This document shows positions 33,381 through 42,863 of a DNA stretch of 64,000 bases, piece by piece. The notes beneath the pieces are model-generated. The model had not been told where the DNA came from. It worked only from the letters and a program-made list of their open reading frames with translations, and made no database searches. Position 1 is the stretch's first letter. Each line of letters opens with the position of its first letter. The stretch comes from Roseicella sp. DB1501 (lineage in GTDB: Bacteria > Pseudomonadota > Alphaproteobacteria > Acetobacterales > Acetobacteraceae): assembly GCF_013112485.1 (NCBI RefSeq), contig NZ_JABFHG010000002.1:1-64000 (forward strand). Direction: 5' to 3'. The translations under genes were made by a program, and so were the position numbers.

Positions 33381-34684
33381 GCCGCTGCCTCCTGCCCTTC
33401 CCACCAGCGCGTCACCGCGGCATCGAGTGCCGCGCGCGCCGTCTCGTCCTGCACGCCTTCGATCGCCTCCCGCAGGAAGGCCTCGACCAGCATGGCGCGG
33501 GCCCGCTCCTCCGGGATGCCGCGGGAGCGCAGGTAGAAGAGCTGCTCGGCATCGATCTCGCCGACCGTCGCGCCATGGCTGCACTTCACGTCGTCGGCAT
33601 AGATCTCAAGCTGCGGCTTGCTGTCGATCTCGGCCTCCGGGCTGAGCAGCAGGACCTGGTTCATCTGGTAGCCATCGGTGCGTTGGGCGATCTGGTGCAC
33701 ATGGATCTTGCCCTGAAAGACGCCGCGCGAGCGGCCCGCCAGCACCGTCTTGTAGGTCTGCCGGCTGGCGCAATCCGGCGCCGCATGGTCGAGCACCGTG
33801 GTGGTGTCGGCATGCTGGCCGTCCCGCAGCAGCTGCGCGCCGTTCATGTGGCAGGCCGCCCGGGGGCCAGAGAGGACCGCGTGGATCTCGTTCCGCACCA
33901 GCTTGCCGCCGGCATTCAGCGTGAAATTGTCGTAGGTGCCGCCCTCGGCGATACGGGCATAGGCCGTCGAGAGCTGGAAGCCGGCATCGCCCTCCTGCTG
34001 CAGCCGCGCATGGGTCAGCCTCGCCCCCTCCGCGACCTCGATCTCATAGACCGGGTTGTGCAGGTAGCGGGAGGCCGAGGGCCCGGTCGCGGTCTCGATC
34101 AATGTCAGGCTGGCCCCGGCCTCGAGGCGGATCAAGTGGCGCGGATGGAAGGCCTCCGGCCGCTCGGAGGCGGTGGCGACCGAGACCAGGTCGAGCACGC
34201 CGGCCGCGACGCCGGCCGGCACGGTCACCACCAGCCCGTCCTCGAACAGCATGGTGTTGAGGGCCACCATCGGCTGCGCCCCGTCCGCGGCGAGGCCGCC
34301 GAGCCGCCCCTGCAGGCGTGGCAGCGCCACGGCCAGGTTCGCCGCCGCGTAGCCGAGCCCGTCGAGCTGCGAAAGGTCCTCGCGGAAGCGGCCATCGACG
34401 AAGACGGCCCGCGCCGCGCCATGCGCGGGCGGCAGCGCGGGCGCCGTATCGATCGCGGTCAGCGGCTCGTCGAAGCCGGCCGCCGCGACCGGGCGCAGGT
34501 CGGTGTATTTCCAGGCCTCGACGCGGCGCGTCGGGAAGCCCTGCTGGCGGAAGGCCTCGGCGGCCTCGCCGCGCAACGCATCGACGAAATCCAACCGCGC
34601 GCCCGGCAAGCGCGAACGGAGCCCCTCAAAGCGGTGCAGGAAGCCCTCGGCGCCCGAGGGATGACCGGTGGGATGCGCCGTCAT
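33377..34684 (-). CDS. sufD: Fe-S assembly protein SufD
   Basis: A 435-residue SufD subunit with the beta-helix core shared with SufB. Diagnostic blocks are RVEAWKYTDLRP near the N-terminus and CSHGATVGEIDAEQLFYLRSRG near residue 370. It forms the SufBC2D scaffold complex. The gene overlaps both sufC and sufS by four bases. Confidence 0.94.
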   Translation of the reverse strand: MTAHPTGHPSGAEGFLHRFEGLRSRLPGARLDFVDALRGEAAEAFRQQGFPTRRVEAWKYTDLRPVAAAGFDEPLTAIDTAPALPPAHGAARAVFVDGRFREDLSQLDGLGYAAANLAVALPRLQGRLGGLAADGAQPMVALNTMLFEDGLVVTVPAGVAAGVLDLVSVATASERPEAFHPRHLIRLEAGASLTLIETATGPSASRYLHNPVYEIEVAEGARLTHARLQQEGDAGFQLSTAYARIAEGGTYDNFTLNAGGKLVRNEIHAVLSGPRAACHMNGAQLLRDGQHADTTTVLDHAAPDCASRQTYKTVLAGRSRGVFQGKIHVHQIAQRTDGYQMNQVLLLSPEAEIDSKPQLEIYADDVKCSHGATVGEIDAEQLFYLRSRGIPEERARAMLVEAFLREAIEGVQDETARAALDAAVTRWWEGQEAAA

Positions 34685-35427
34685 GCCGCCGCCTGCACGG
34701 AGGCATAGCCCTCCGCCTCGAGCTGCTTCGCCAACTCGGGCCCGCCGGACTGCACGATGCGCCCATGCATCAGCACATGCACCCGGTCAGGCACGATGTA
34801 GTCGAGCAGCCGCTGGTAGTGAGTGATCACCAGCGCCGAGAAATCCGGCGAGCGCAGCGCGTTCACGCCATCGGCCACGATCTTCAGCGCGTCGATGTCG
34901 AGGCCGCTGTCGGTCTCGTCCAGGATGGCGAGCTTCGGCTGCAGCAGCGCCATCTGCAGCACCTCGTTGCGCTTCTTCTCGCCGCCGGAGAAGCCGACAT
35001 TCACGCCGCGCTTCAGCATGTCCTCGGAGATGTGCAGCGCCTTCAGGCGCTCACGCGCCAGCTTGAGGAACTGCATGGCGTCAAGCTCGGACTCGCCGCG
35101 CGCCTTCCGCACCGCGTTCAGCGCGGTGCGCAGGAACAGGGCGTTGCCGACGCCCGGCAGCTCGACCGGATACTGGAAGGCGAGGAAGAGGCCGGTTGCC
35201 GCCCGCTCCTCCGGCTCCAGGGCCAGCAGGTCGACGCCGTTGAAACTCACCGAGCCGCCGGTGATCTCGTAGCCCTCGCGGCCCGAGAGCACGTAGGACA
35301 GCGTCGACTTCCCGGAGCCGTTCGGTCCCATGATGGCGTGGATCTCGCCGGCGGGCACCTCGAGCTCGACCCCCTTCAGGATCTGCTTGCCCTCGACCTC
35401 GGCGGTCAGTCCTTCGATCTTCAACAT
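34681..35427 (-). CDS. sufC: Fe-S assembly ATPase SufC
   Basis: A 248-residue ABC-type ATPase of the SufBC2D complex. Walker A GPNGSGKST, signature FSGGEKKRNE, Walker B LAILDETDSGLDIDAL and the H-loop ITHYQRLL are intact, with the SufC-specific ETDSGLD. It is soluble and not a transporter. ATG 35427 gives the normal MLKIEGL start. Confidence 0.96.
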   Translation of the reverse strand: MLKIEGLTAEVEGKQILKGVELEVPAGEIHAIMGPNGSGKSTLSYVLSGREGYEITGGSVSFNGVDLLALEPEERAATGLFLAFQYPVELPGVGNALFLRTALNAVRKARGESELDAMQFLKLARERLKALHISEDMLKRGVNVGFSGGEKKRNEVLQMALLQPKLAILDETDSGLDIDALKIVADGVNALRSPDFSALVITHYQRLLDYIVPDRVHVLMHGRIVQSGGPELAKQLEAEGYASVQAAA

Positions 35428-35444
35428 CTCTACTTTCCCCTGGA

Positions 35445-36944
35445 TCAGCCCACCGAGCCTTCGAGGCTGATCTGCAGCAGCTTCTGCGCCTCGACCGCGA
35501 ATTCCATCGGCAGCTCCTTCAGCACCTCGCGGCAGAAGCCGTTGACGATGAGGCCGACGGCATCCTCCTCCGACAGGCCGCGCTGGCGGCAGTAGAAGAG
35601 CTGGTCCTCGGCGATGCGGCTCGTGGTCGCCTCGTGCTCGACCTTCGCCGTCATGCAGCGGTTCTCGATATAGGGCACGGTATGGGCGCCGCACTGGTCG
35701 CCGATGAGCAGCGAATCGCACTGCGTGAAGTTGCGCGCGTTGCCCGCGCTCGGCGCCACCCGCACCAGGCCGCGATAGGTGTTCTGGCCGCGGCCGGCCG
35801 AGATGCCCTTCGAGACGATGGTGCTGGTCGTGCGCTTGCCGACATGGATCATCTTGGTCCCGGTATCGGCCTGCTGGCGGTTGTTGGTGATGGCGACCGA
35901 GTAGAACTCGCCCACCGAATCATCGCCGAGCAGCACGCAGGACGGGTACTTCCAGGTGATCGCGGAGCCGGTCTCCACCTGGGTCCAGCTCACCTTGGAG
36001 CGGCGGCCGCGGCACTGCGCCCGCTTGGTGACGAAGTTGTAGATGCCGCCCCGGCCCTCGGCATCGCCGGGGTACCAGTTCTGCACCGTGCTGTACTTGA
36101 TGCTGGCGTCGTCGAGCGCGACCAGCTCCACCACCGCCGCATGCAGCTGGTTCTCGTCGCGCATCGGCGCGGTACAGCCCTCGAGATAGGAGACGGTGCT
36201 GCCCTCATCGGCGATGATCAGGGTCCGCTCGAACTGCCCGGTGCTCTTGGCATTGATGCGGAAATAGGTGCTGAGCTCCATCGGGCAGCGCACCCCCTTC
36301 GGGATGTAGACGAAGCTGCCATCGGTGAAGACCGCGCTGTTCAGCGCCGCGTAGAAATTATCGCCCTGCGGCACCACGGTGCCGAGATACTGCCGCACCA
36401 GCTCGGGATGGTTCTGCACTGCCTCCGAGATCGAGCAGAAGATGATGCCTTCCTTCTCGAGCCGCGCCTTGAAGGTGGTGGCGACGGAGACGCTGTCGAA
36501 GACGGCATCGACGGCGATCGGCATGCGGCCGGCATCGGCCGGCGCCTCACCCGCCCCCTCGACCCCGGCGAGGATCGCCTGCTCCTTCAGCGGGATGCCG
36601 AGCTTGGCGTAGGTCTTCAGCAGCTCGGGATCGACCTCGTCGAGCGACTTCGGCTTCGCCTTCTGCTTCGGCGCCGCATAGTAATAGGCGTCCTGATAGT
36701 CGATCGCCGGATAGGAGACGGCCGACCAGCGCGGCTCCTCCATCTTCAGCCAAAGCGCGAAGGCCTTCAACCGCCACTCGAGCAGCCAGGCCGGCTCGTT
36801 CTTCTTGTGCGAGATGAAACGGACGATGTCCTCATTCAGCCCCTTCGGGGCGAATTCCATCTCGATATCCGTCTCGAAGCCCCACTTGTAGGTACCCTCG
36901 GTGACGGACTGGACGGTGTCGATCGTCTCGGTGACGGCAGGCAT
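35445..36944 (-). CDS. sufB: Fe-S assembly protein SufB
   Basis: A 499-residue SufB, the core scaffold subunit. Recognised blocks include [10 protein letters not shown] near the N-terminus, [54 protein letters not shown] and [11 protein letters not shown]. It starts at ATG 36944, eight bases after the regulator stop. Its length is usual for alphaproteobacterial SufB. Confidence 0.96.
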   Translation of the reverse strand: MPAVTETIDTVQSVTEGTYKWGFETDIEMEFAPKGLNEDIVRFISHKKNEPAWLLEWRLKAFALWLKMEEPRWSAVSYPAIDYQDAYYYAAPKQKAKPKSLDEVDPELLKTYAKLGIPLKEQAILAGVEGAGEAPADAGRMPIAVDAVFDSVSVATTFKARLEKEGIIFCSISEAVQNHPELVRQYLGTVVPQGDNFYAALNSAVFTDGSFVYIPKGVRCPMELSTYFRINAKSTGQFERTLIIADEGSTVSYLEGCTAPMRDENQLHAAVVELVALDDASIKYSTVQNWYPGDAEGRGGIYNFVTKRAQCRGRRSKVSWTQVETGSAITWKYPSCVLLGDDSVGEFYSVAITNNRQQADTGTKMIHVGKRTTSTIVSKGISAGRGQNTYRGLVRVAPSAGNARNFTQCDSLLIGDQCGAHTVPYIENRCMTAKVEHEATTSRIAEDQLFYCRQRGLSEEDAVGLIVNGFCREVLKELPMEFAVEAQKLLQISLEGSVG

Positions 36945-36952
36945 GGGGGGTC

Positions 36953-37435
36953 CTATTCGGCAGGAATGGAGGCGAGGGACAGGTCGGGACGACCGGGGGC
37001 AGGATGGCCGGGGCAATGGGCCGGGCCCGCGAGATCGGCCATCGTGATCCCGGACAGCGCTCTGCGGATGGCGTCGTTCACCGGGTCCCAGCGGCCACGA
37101 ACGGCGCAGAAGGCCTCCGCCTCGCAGGCGCCGGCGCCGCCATCGACGCAGGCGGTCAGCGCGATCGGGCCGTCCACGGCGGCGATCACCTCGGCGAGCG
37201 GCACCGCCGGCAGCATACGCGTCAGCCGGTAGCCTCCCCGGGCGCCACGAACGCCCTCGACCAGGCCGGCCTGGCCAAGGATCTTCAGCACCTTGGCGAC
37301 CGTCGGCTCGGCGATGCCGGTCGCGGCGGCGAGGCCGGGCGCGGTCTGCACCCGACCATCCGGCCCGGCGCCGTCATGGGCCAGCCGGGCCATGACCACC
37401 ACGGCGTAGTCGGTCAATTTCGACAGCCTCAACAC
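36953..37435 (-). CDS. Rrf2-family SUF operon regulator
   Basis: A 160-residue Rrf2 winged-helix protein, first gene of the SUF unit. The N-terminus [19 protein letters not shown] and the recognition region [17 protein letters not shown] match the SUF-type Rrf2 branch. Three cysteines, C96, C104 and C110, could hold a 2Fe-2S cluster as in IscR, though the C-x7-C-x5-C spacing is its own. GTG 37435 was chosen because it gives the standard family start; an in-frame TTG follows. It probably senses Fe-S status and represses its own operon through the dyad just upstream. Confidence 0.9.
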   Translation of the reverse strand: MLRLSKLTDYAVVVMARLAHDGAGPDGRVQTAPGLAAATGIAEPTVAKVLKILGQAGLVEGVRGARGGYRLTRMLPAVPLAEVIAAVDGPIALTACVDGGAGACEAEAFCAVRGRWDPVNDAIRRALSGITMADLAGPAHCPGHPAPGRPDLSLASIPAE

Positions 37436-37458
37436 GTCACCCGCCCTCTCGTGAGGGT

Positions 37459-37485
37459 CAAATAGGACTGAACAGGTCCTCTTTG
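37459..37485. promoter_or_regulatory. Candidate operator of the SUF operon
   Basis: CAAA-T-AGGAC, seven bases TGAACAG, then GTCCT-C-TTTG form a 27-base dyad 24 bases upstream of the regulator GTG. GGGT at 37455-37458 and ACCC at 37487-37490 extend it with a one-base bulge. The core GACT...GGTC resembles the GACT/AGTC half-sites of type 1 IscR boxes. It is the best candidate for the binding site of the Rrf2 protein. Confidence 0.6.
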
Positions 37486-37697
37486 AACCCCCTGTTCCCA
37501 AGCGAAGGCATGCAGCGCGCGCGGGGCGGGTTTTCCTGGCGATCTGGCCGGCGGGCGAGGATGACGATCGCGACAGGGTGATCCCCTTCTGCGTGCATCA
37601 CGGCCACGATCAGCAAGCGAGGGTTCCGCGGCGCCGACTGTCGCCCAGGGCGGCAAATCGGCCTAGCCTCCCCCGGCCGCCGCCGGGAGCCGATGCG

Positions 37698-38588
37698 ATG
37701 CCGATGATCCGGACCGATGATGGGATCGACCTGCATGTCGAGGAGGCCGGCAGCGGGACGCCCCTGGTCTTCGTGCATGAATTCGCCGGCGACGCCCGGA
37801 GCTGGGAGCCGCAGCTCCGCTTCTTCGCCCGCCGCTACCGCTGCATCGCCTTCAACGCCCGCGGCTACCCGCCGAGCGACGTGCCGCACGACCCGGCTGC
37901 CTATTCGCAGGACCGTGCGACCGACGACATCGCGGCCGTGATCCGCGGCCTCGACCTCGCCCCGGCGCATGTCGTCGGCCTCTCCATGGGGGCCTTCGCC
38001 ACCCTGCATCTCGGCCTGCGGCACCCGCATCTGGCGCGCAGCCTCACCGCCGCCGGCGTCGGCTACGGCGCCGCCCCTGGCAAGCGCGCGCAGTTCCGCG
38101 CCGAGGTGGACGCCACCGCCGACCGCATCGCCGAGGAGGGGATGTGGAAGATGGCCCGCAGCTATGGCCGCGGCCCGACCCGCCTCGTCTTCGAGGAAAA
38201 GGACCCGCGCGGCTATGCCGAGTTCCTCTCCCAGCTCGCCGAGCACGACACGGATGGGGCGGCGCTGACCATGCGCGGCGTGCAACGGGAGCGGCCAAGC
38301 CTGTTCGAGTTCGAGGCGGCGTTCCGCCGCATGCGCCTGCCCTGCCTCGTCATTTGCGGCGACGAGGATGACCCGACGCTCGAGCCGGGGCTGTTCCTTA
38401 AACGTACCATTCCGACCAGCGCCCTCATGGTCATGCCACGCTGCGGCCATGCGATGAACCTGGAGGACCCCGATGCCTTCAACCGGGGGGTGCTCGACTT
38501 CATCACCTGGGTCGATGCCGGGCGCTGGTGGGAGCGCAACCCGGAGACGCTGTCGGGCGCGATCATCGCCGGCCCGGCCGGCCGCTGA
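37698..38588 (+). CDS. Alpha/beta hydrolase
   Basis: A 296-residue alpha/beta-hydrolase-fold enzyme. The nucleophile elbow is GLSMGAF with S96; the acid is likely the Asp in CGDEDD and the base His in PRCGHAMN. An oxyanion segment FVHEFAGDARSWE replaces the more usual HG motif with HE. Start ATG 37698 precedes the conserved IDLHVEEAGSG. Esterases, lactonases and C-C hydrolases share this pattern; the substrate is unknown. Divergent from the SUF operon. Confidence 0.83.
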   Translation: MPMIRTDDGIDLHVEEAGSGTPLVFVHEFAGDARSWEPQLRFFARRYRCIAFNARGYPPSDVPHDPAAYSQDRATDDIAAVIRGLDLAPAHVVGLSMGAFATLHLGLRHPHLARSLTAAGVGYGAAPGKRAQFRAEVDATADRIAEEGMWKMARSYGRGPTRLVFEEKDPRGYAEFLSQLAEHDTDGAALTMRGVQRERPSLFEFEAAFRRMRLPCLVICGDEDDPTLEPGLFLKRTIPTSALMVMPRCGHAMNLEDPDAFNRGVLDFITWVDAGRWWERNPETLSGAIIAGPAGR

Positions 38589-38704
38589 GGCTGGCGCCGG
38601 GGCCGAGGGCATGGCGGGTTTCGCTTCGATCCACCGGCGCATCTGCGCTAGGCTCCCCGGGCGCCGCGCGCAGACGCGGCCCCGTCCAGGGAGACCACCG
38701 ATCC

Positions 38705-39940
38705 ATGAATGCCATTCCCGACCGGCGCGCCCTGCAACTGCCGCTCGACCGGTTCGACATGAGCGACCCGGCGCTCTACCAGACGCAGAGCCATTTCGCC
38801 TTCTTCGACCGGCTCCGCCGCGAGGACCCGGTGCATTGGTGCGCCGAGAGCCGCTTCGGCCCCTACTGGTCCGTCACCCGCTACAAGGACATCATGGCGG
38901 CCGAGGTGAACCACCAGGTCTTCTCCTCGGAGCTCGGCGGCATCCAGGTCCTCGACCAGCCGAAGGACATGCAACGGCCGAGCTTCATCCGCATGGACCC
39001 GCCGAAGCATGACGAGCAGCGCAAGGTGGTGCAGCCCATCGTCGCGCCGGGCAACCTCGCCAACATGGAACCGCTGATCCGCGAGCGCACGCGGATGGTG
39101 CTGGACGGGCTGCCACGCAACGAGGAATTCGACTGGGTGGAGCGCGTCTCCATCGAGCTGACCACGCTGATGCTCGCCACCCTCTTCGACTTCCCGATCG
39201 AGGAGCGCCGCAAGCTCACCTACTGGTCGGATATCGCGATCGCCGACGTGACCGACCCGGACTCGCCCGTGCGGTCCGAGGAGGAGCGCTTCGCCGAGCT
39301 CCGCGTCATGGCCGAGACCATGGGCCGCCTCTTCGCCGAGCGGCGCCAGCGGCCGCCAGGCTTCGACCTGCTCTCGATGCTGGCGCATGGCGCCGCGACG
39401 CGCGACATGCCGCTGCGCGAGTTCATGGGCAACCTCGCCCTGCTCATCGTCGGCGGCAACGACACCACGCGCAATTCCATGTCGGGCGGCCTCTACGCGC
39501 TGCACCAGAACCCGGCGGAATGGGACAAGCTGCGCGCCGATCCCGGGCTGATCCCGAACATGGTCTCGGAGATCATCCGCTGGGTGACGCCGGTGATCCA
39601 CATGCGCCGCACTGCCAGCCGCGACTTCGAATTCGGCGGCAAGCGGATCCGCGAGGGCGACAAGGTCTGCCTGTGGTACGTCTCGGGCAACCGCGACCCC
39701 GAGGCGATCGAGGAGCCCGACCGCTTCCTCATCGACCGGCCGCGGGCGCGGCAGCACCTGTCCTTCGGCTTCGGCGTGCATCGCTGCGTCGGCAACCGCC
39801 TGGCCGAGCTGCAGCTCCGCATCCTCTGGGAGGAGGTGCTGGCCCGCTTCCCGCGGATCGAGGTGCTGGACGCGCCGAAGCGCATCTATTCCAACTTCAT
39901 CCACGGCATCCGCAGCCTGCCGGTGCGCATCCCGGGCTAA
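38705..39940 (+). CDS. Cytochrome P450
   Basis: A 411-residue soluble bacterial P450. The heme loop FGFGVHRCVGNRLAE with C361, the I-helix GGNDTTR (D253-T254-T255), the K-helix SEIIRW and the later RPRARQHLSFG are all present. It needs a ferredoxin and a reductase, neither of which is adjacent. The sequence is of the type seen in terpene- or steroid-acting families such as CYP111/CYP125 relatives, but subfamily cannot be fixed by eye. ATG 38705 has GGGAG upstream. Confidence 0.92.
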   Translation: MNAIPDRRALQLPLDRFDMSDPALYQTQSHFAFFDRLRREDPVHWCAESRFGPYWSVTRYKDIMAAEVNHQVFSSELGGIQVLDQPKDMQRPSFIRMDPPKHDEQRKVVQPIVAPGNLANMEPLIRERTRMVLDGLPRNEEFDWVERVSIELTTLMLATLFDFPIEERRKLTYWSDIAIADVTDPDSPVRSEEERFAELRVMAETMGRLFAERRQRPPGFDLLSMLAHGAATRDMPLREFMGNLALLIVGGNDTTRNSMSGGLYALHQNPAEWDKLRADPGLIPNMVSEIIRWVTPVIHMRRTASRDFEFGGKRIREGDKVCLWYVSGNRDPEAIEEPDRFLIDRPRARQHLSFGFGVHRCVGNRLAELQLRILWEEVLARFPRIEVLDAPKRIYSNFIHGIRSLPVRIPG

Positions 39941-40030
39941 GAGCGGCGCCGGGCCAGCCGCGGCGGGCGGCCGGTGGTCCGGCGCATGCGGTGGCTATCG
40001 CCCGGGACGCGGAGCCGGCACTCTCGGGCG

Positions 40031-40897
40031 ATGCGACGCCTGCTCTGCACCCTGCTTCTCCTCCTCGCCAGCCCGGCCATGGCCGCCGAGCTCAAGCTGG
40101 CGAGCTGGAACATCGCCTGGCTGACCCTGCGGCCGGCGGGCGACCCCGACCTGCCGCGCGACGTGCGGCCCCGCGCGGAGGCCGATCTCGCGGCGCTGGC
40201 CGGTTATGCCCGGCGGCTGGATGCCGATGTCGTCGCCCTGCAGGAGGTCGACGGCCCGAAGGCCGCGGCCCGCATCTTCGATCCCGCCGCCTACGCCTTC
40301 TTCTTCGCCCATGAGCGCGACATCCAGCGGACCGGCTTCGCCGTGCGGCGGGGGCTGCGGGTGGTGCAGAACCCCGATCTCGCCGCGCTCGATCTGTATC
40401 CCAACTCCCGCCACTCGCTGCGCCGCGGCACCGACATCACCGTGGAGGCGGCCGGCCAGCATCTGCGGCTGCTCTCCGTCCATCTCGATGCCGGCTGCCG
40501 CGATGCGCCGCTGGCCTCGGCGGACCGAGACTGCGAATCCCTCGACCGCCAGGCGCGGATCCTGGCCGACTGGGCCATGGCGCGACGCGACGAAGGGATC
40601 GGCTTCGCCATCCTCGGCGATTTCAACCGCGCCGTCGGCAGCCCGGATGACGACCTGCTGCGCCGCCTCGCCCCGGCCGGCCCCTTGCGCCGCGCGACCG
40701 AAGGCTTCTCCGACCCCTGCTGGGCTGGCGCGCGGCATCCCCGGCGGTTCATCGACCATATCCTGCTCGGCGGCCCCGCGGTGGGCTGGATGCAGCCCGA
40801 CAGCCTGCGCGTGCTGGTCTATGCCGAGCGCGAGCGGAGCTGGCGGAGCCGCCTGTCCGACCATTGCCCGTTGAGCGTGCTGCTGCGCCTGCCCTGA
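40031..40897 (+). CDS. Secreted endonuclease/exonuclease/phosphatase-family protein
   Basis: A 288-residue protein with a signal peptide (LLLLLASPAMAAE). The EEP-fold motifs are LASWNIAW near residue 24, ALQEVDG, SVHLDAGC, ILGDFN and the terminal SDHCPL with its catalytic Asp-His. The family contains nucleases and phosphodiesterases; export suggests an extracellular or periplasmic nuclease or phosphatase. Two extra cysteine pairs could form disulfides. Standing alone between P450 and PPK2 genes. Confidence 0.85.
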   Translation: MRRLLCTLLLLLASPAMAAELKLASWNIAWLTLRPAGDPDLPRDVRPRAEADLAALAGYARRLDADVVALQEVDGPKAAARIFDPAAYAFFFAHERDIQRTGFAVRRGLRVVQNPDLAALDLYPNSRHSLRRGTDITVEAAGQHLRLLSVHLDAGCRDAPLASADRDCESLDRQARILADWAMARRDEGIGFAILGDFNRAVGSPDDDLLRRLAPAGPLRRATEGFSDPCWAGARHPRRFIDHILLGGPAVGWMQPDSLRVLVYAERERSWRSRLSDHCPLSVLLRLP

Positions 40898-40973
40898 TGC
40901 GGCGGCGCGGCGCCCGGCGCTGGGACATCATCACCGGCCATTGGAATGAGCGCTGCGGAGGGAGTGAGCGGGG

Positions 40974-41888
40974 ATGGACATCAAGCGCATGCGCAAGCTG
41001 GCGGCGCGGTACCGGATCGCGGATGGCAAGGGCTTCCGCCTGAAGGACCACGATCCGTCCGACACTGCCTGGCTCGACCTCGACAAGGACGCGGCCAAGG
41101 CGCTGCTGCAGGACGGCATCGATCTGCTGAAGCGGCAGCAGGACATGCTCTACGCGCAGGATCGCTGGTCCGTGCTCTGCATCTTCCAGGCGATGGATGC
41201 GGCCGGCAAGGACGGCGCGATCAAGCATGTCTTCTCAGGCGTCAATCCGCAGGGCGTGCGGGTGGTGAGCTTCAAGGCGCCGGGGCCTATCGAGCGCGAT
41301 CATGACTTCCTGTGGCGGCACATCCGGGCCCTGCCGGCCCGCGGCGAGATCGGCATCCACAACCGCTCCTGGTACGAGGAGGTGCTGGTCGCCCGCGTGC
41401 ATCCCGAGATCCTCGCCGCGCAAGCCCTGCCCGCCGAGGTGCGCAGCAAGCGGATCTGGGAGGAGCGGCTGCAGGATATCGCCGGCACCGAGCGCTACCT
41501 CGCCCGGCAGGGGACCGTCATCCTCAAATTCTTCCTGCATGTCGGCCGGGAGGAGCAGCGGCGCCGCTTCCTCTCGCGCATCGACGAGCCGGAGAAGAAC
41601 TGGAAATTCACCATGGCCGATATCGAGGAGCGGGCCTTCTGGGACGACTACCAGACGGCCTATGAGAAGGCGATCCGCGCCACCGCGGCGCCGCACGCGC
41701 CCTGGTATGTCGTGCCGGCGGACAACAAGTGGTTCACCCGGCTGGTGGTCGGCGCCGCCCTCGGCACCGCGCTCGACGCGCTGAAGCTCCACTACCCGGA
41801 GCTGAGCCCGGAAGCCAGGGCCCGGCTGCTCGAGGCGCGCCGGACCCTGGACGGCGGCGGGGACGCGCAGCGCGCAGGCGACGCTTGA
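40974..41888 (+). CDS. Polyphosphate kinase 2 family protein
   Basis: A 304-residue PPK2. The P-loop-like FQAMDAAGKDGAIKHVFSGV begins near residue 71 and the second motif HNRSWYEEVLVARVHPE near 129; the lid region DEPEKNWKF lies near residue 205. The GIHNRSWYEE form is that of PPK2 enzymes phosphorylating AMP/ADP from polyphosphate (class III-like), but class assignment by eye is tentative. ATG 40974 follows AGGGAGTGAGCGGGG. Expected to make nucleotides at the expense of polyphosphate. Confidence 0.9.
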   Translation: MDIKRMRKLAARYRIADGKGFRLKDHDPSDTAWLDLDKDAAKALLQDGIDLLKRQQDMLYAQDRWSVLCIFQAMDAAGKDGAIKHVFSGVNPQGVRVVSFKAPGPIERDHDFLWRHIRALPARGEIGIHNRSWYEEVLVARVHPEILAAQALPAEVRSKRIWEERLQDIAGTERYLARQGTVILKFFLHVGREEQRRRFLSRIDEPEKNWKFTMADIEERAFWDDYQTAYEKAIRATAAPHAPWYVVPADNKWFTRLVVGAALGTALDALKLHYPELSPEARARLLEARRTLDGGGDAQRAGDA

Positions 41889-41919
41889 CGCCGGCCGCGC
41901 CGATTGCGATCCAGGGAGA

Positions 41920-42204
41920 GTGAGGGACCTCGTCAGCGTCGGACGCAGCGACGACGACACGCTCTGGGCTGTCTACGCGACCGTCGGCCGCACCAGCCGC
42001 GTCGCCGAGGTGTTCCGCAGCCGTGCAGCCGCCCTGGCCGACCGCGATTGGCGCGCCCAGCAGGTCCGCGCCTATGAGGATTTCCTCCGCCGATCCCTGC
42101 AGCCCGTGCCGCATTACAGCGTGGCCCCGATCAGCCGGCACGACCTGCCGCGCAAATGGACGCCCCTCCCCGCCCTGGGATTTCTCCGGGGGCAATTCAT
42201 CTAA
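41920..42204 (+). CDS. Hypothetical protein, 94 residues
   Basis: A short protein I do not recognise. It has an acidic/polar N-terminus (SVGRSDDDTLWAVYATVGRT), a charged helical middle (AALADRDWRAQQVRAYEDFL) and a C-terminal PLPALGFLRGQFI. GTG 41920 sits only just after GGGAGA, which is closer than ideal, so the true start may differ. It follows PPK2 by 31 bases and converges on another small gene. Composition suggests a soluble protein; function unknown. Confidence 0.5.
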   Translation: MRDLVSVGRSDDDTLWAVYATVGRTSRVAEVFRSRAAALADRDWRAQQVRAYEDFLRRSLQPVPHYSVAPISRHDLPRKWTPLPALGFLRGQFI

Positions 42205-42224
42205 AGAGATCGCTGAAAGCCCGC

Positions 42225-42560
42225 TCAGGCGGTCCCATCCGATCGGGACGGGTCGCCGCCTGCCGCGTCCTCCGGCAGCAGGGCGGCGGCGATGGCCGCC
42301 CATTCCGCCTCGAGACTCGCCGCGGGTCGCTGCCGGCCGGCCCGGCGATACCAGTAATCGGCATTCGCCAGATCGCCCTCGACCCGGTGCAGATAGGCAT
42401 GGACCCAGGCGCTCCCGGCATCCTCGCCCGCCTGGGCCGCGCCATGCGCCCGGTCCCAATCGCCATGCGCCTCCCACCACAGCGCCTCGAGCGGGGCCGC
42501 AAGGCCGGCGGGCGGTGCCGCCGCGCTGCGGGCGGAGTGGCGCAGGGCCTCTGGCGTCAT
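42225..42560 (-). CDS. Conserved small protein of unknown function
   Basis: A 111-residue soluble protein. The core LEALWWEAHGDWDRAHGAAQ, SAWVHAYLHRVEGDLANADY and WYRRAGR is one I remember from many uncharacterised proteins of this length; it is rich in Trp and Tyr and looks like two helical hairpins, somewhat TPR-like. GGAGGCAGCC precedes ATG 42560. It converges with the 94-residue gene, 20 bases apart. No function is known to me. Confidence 0.75.
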   Translation of the reverse strand: MTPEALRHSARSAAAPPAGLAAPLEALWWEAHGDWDRAHGAAQAGEDAGSAWVHAYLHRVEGDLANADYWYRRAGRQRPAASLEAEWAAIAAALLPEDAAGGDPSRSDGTA

Positions 42561-42772
42561 GGCTGCCTCCATGGCCGGACTGTCGGTCAGACCAGCCCTC
42601 TTCGCAAGCTGGCAGGCGCCGGCGATTCATACTGTTTTTGATTGTGTTATGCGACGCCATGGCGCGCCGCCCGGGCGCCCCGCGTCACGTCAAAAACCGG
42701 CATTCCAGGGCAGCAGGCACCCCTATCCGGCTCGCGTCTCAGCGCAGTCAATAAAACTATTATTATTCGTGT

Positions 42773-42802
42773 TTTACAATTCACCCTTGTATGTCGGATT
42801 AT
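42773..42802 (+). promoter_or_regulatory. Possible promoter in an AT-rich gap
   Basis: TTTACA at 42773-42778 and GATTAT at 42797-42802, 18 bases apart, resemble a sigma-70 promoter. They lie in the most AT-rich stretch of the gap 42561-42863 (about 42745-42812), upstream of the dioxygenase. The remainder of that gap shows nothing I can support. Confidence 0.4.
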
Positions 42803-42863
42803 CAGGGTTACCATGCCGTCCGTTCGTGAAATGGGCGCGCCGCCCGCCCGGCCCTGGAGTGCC

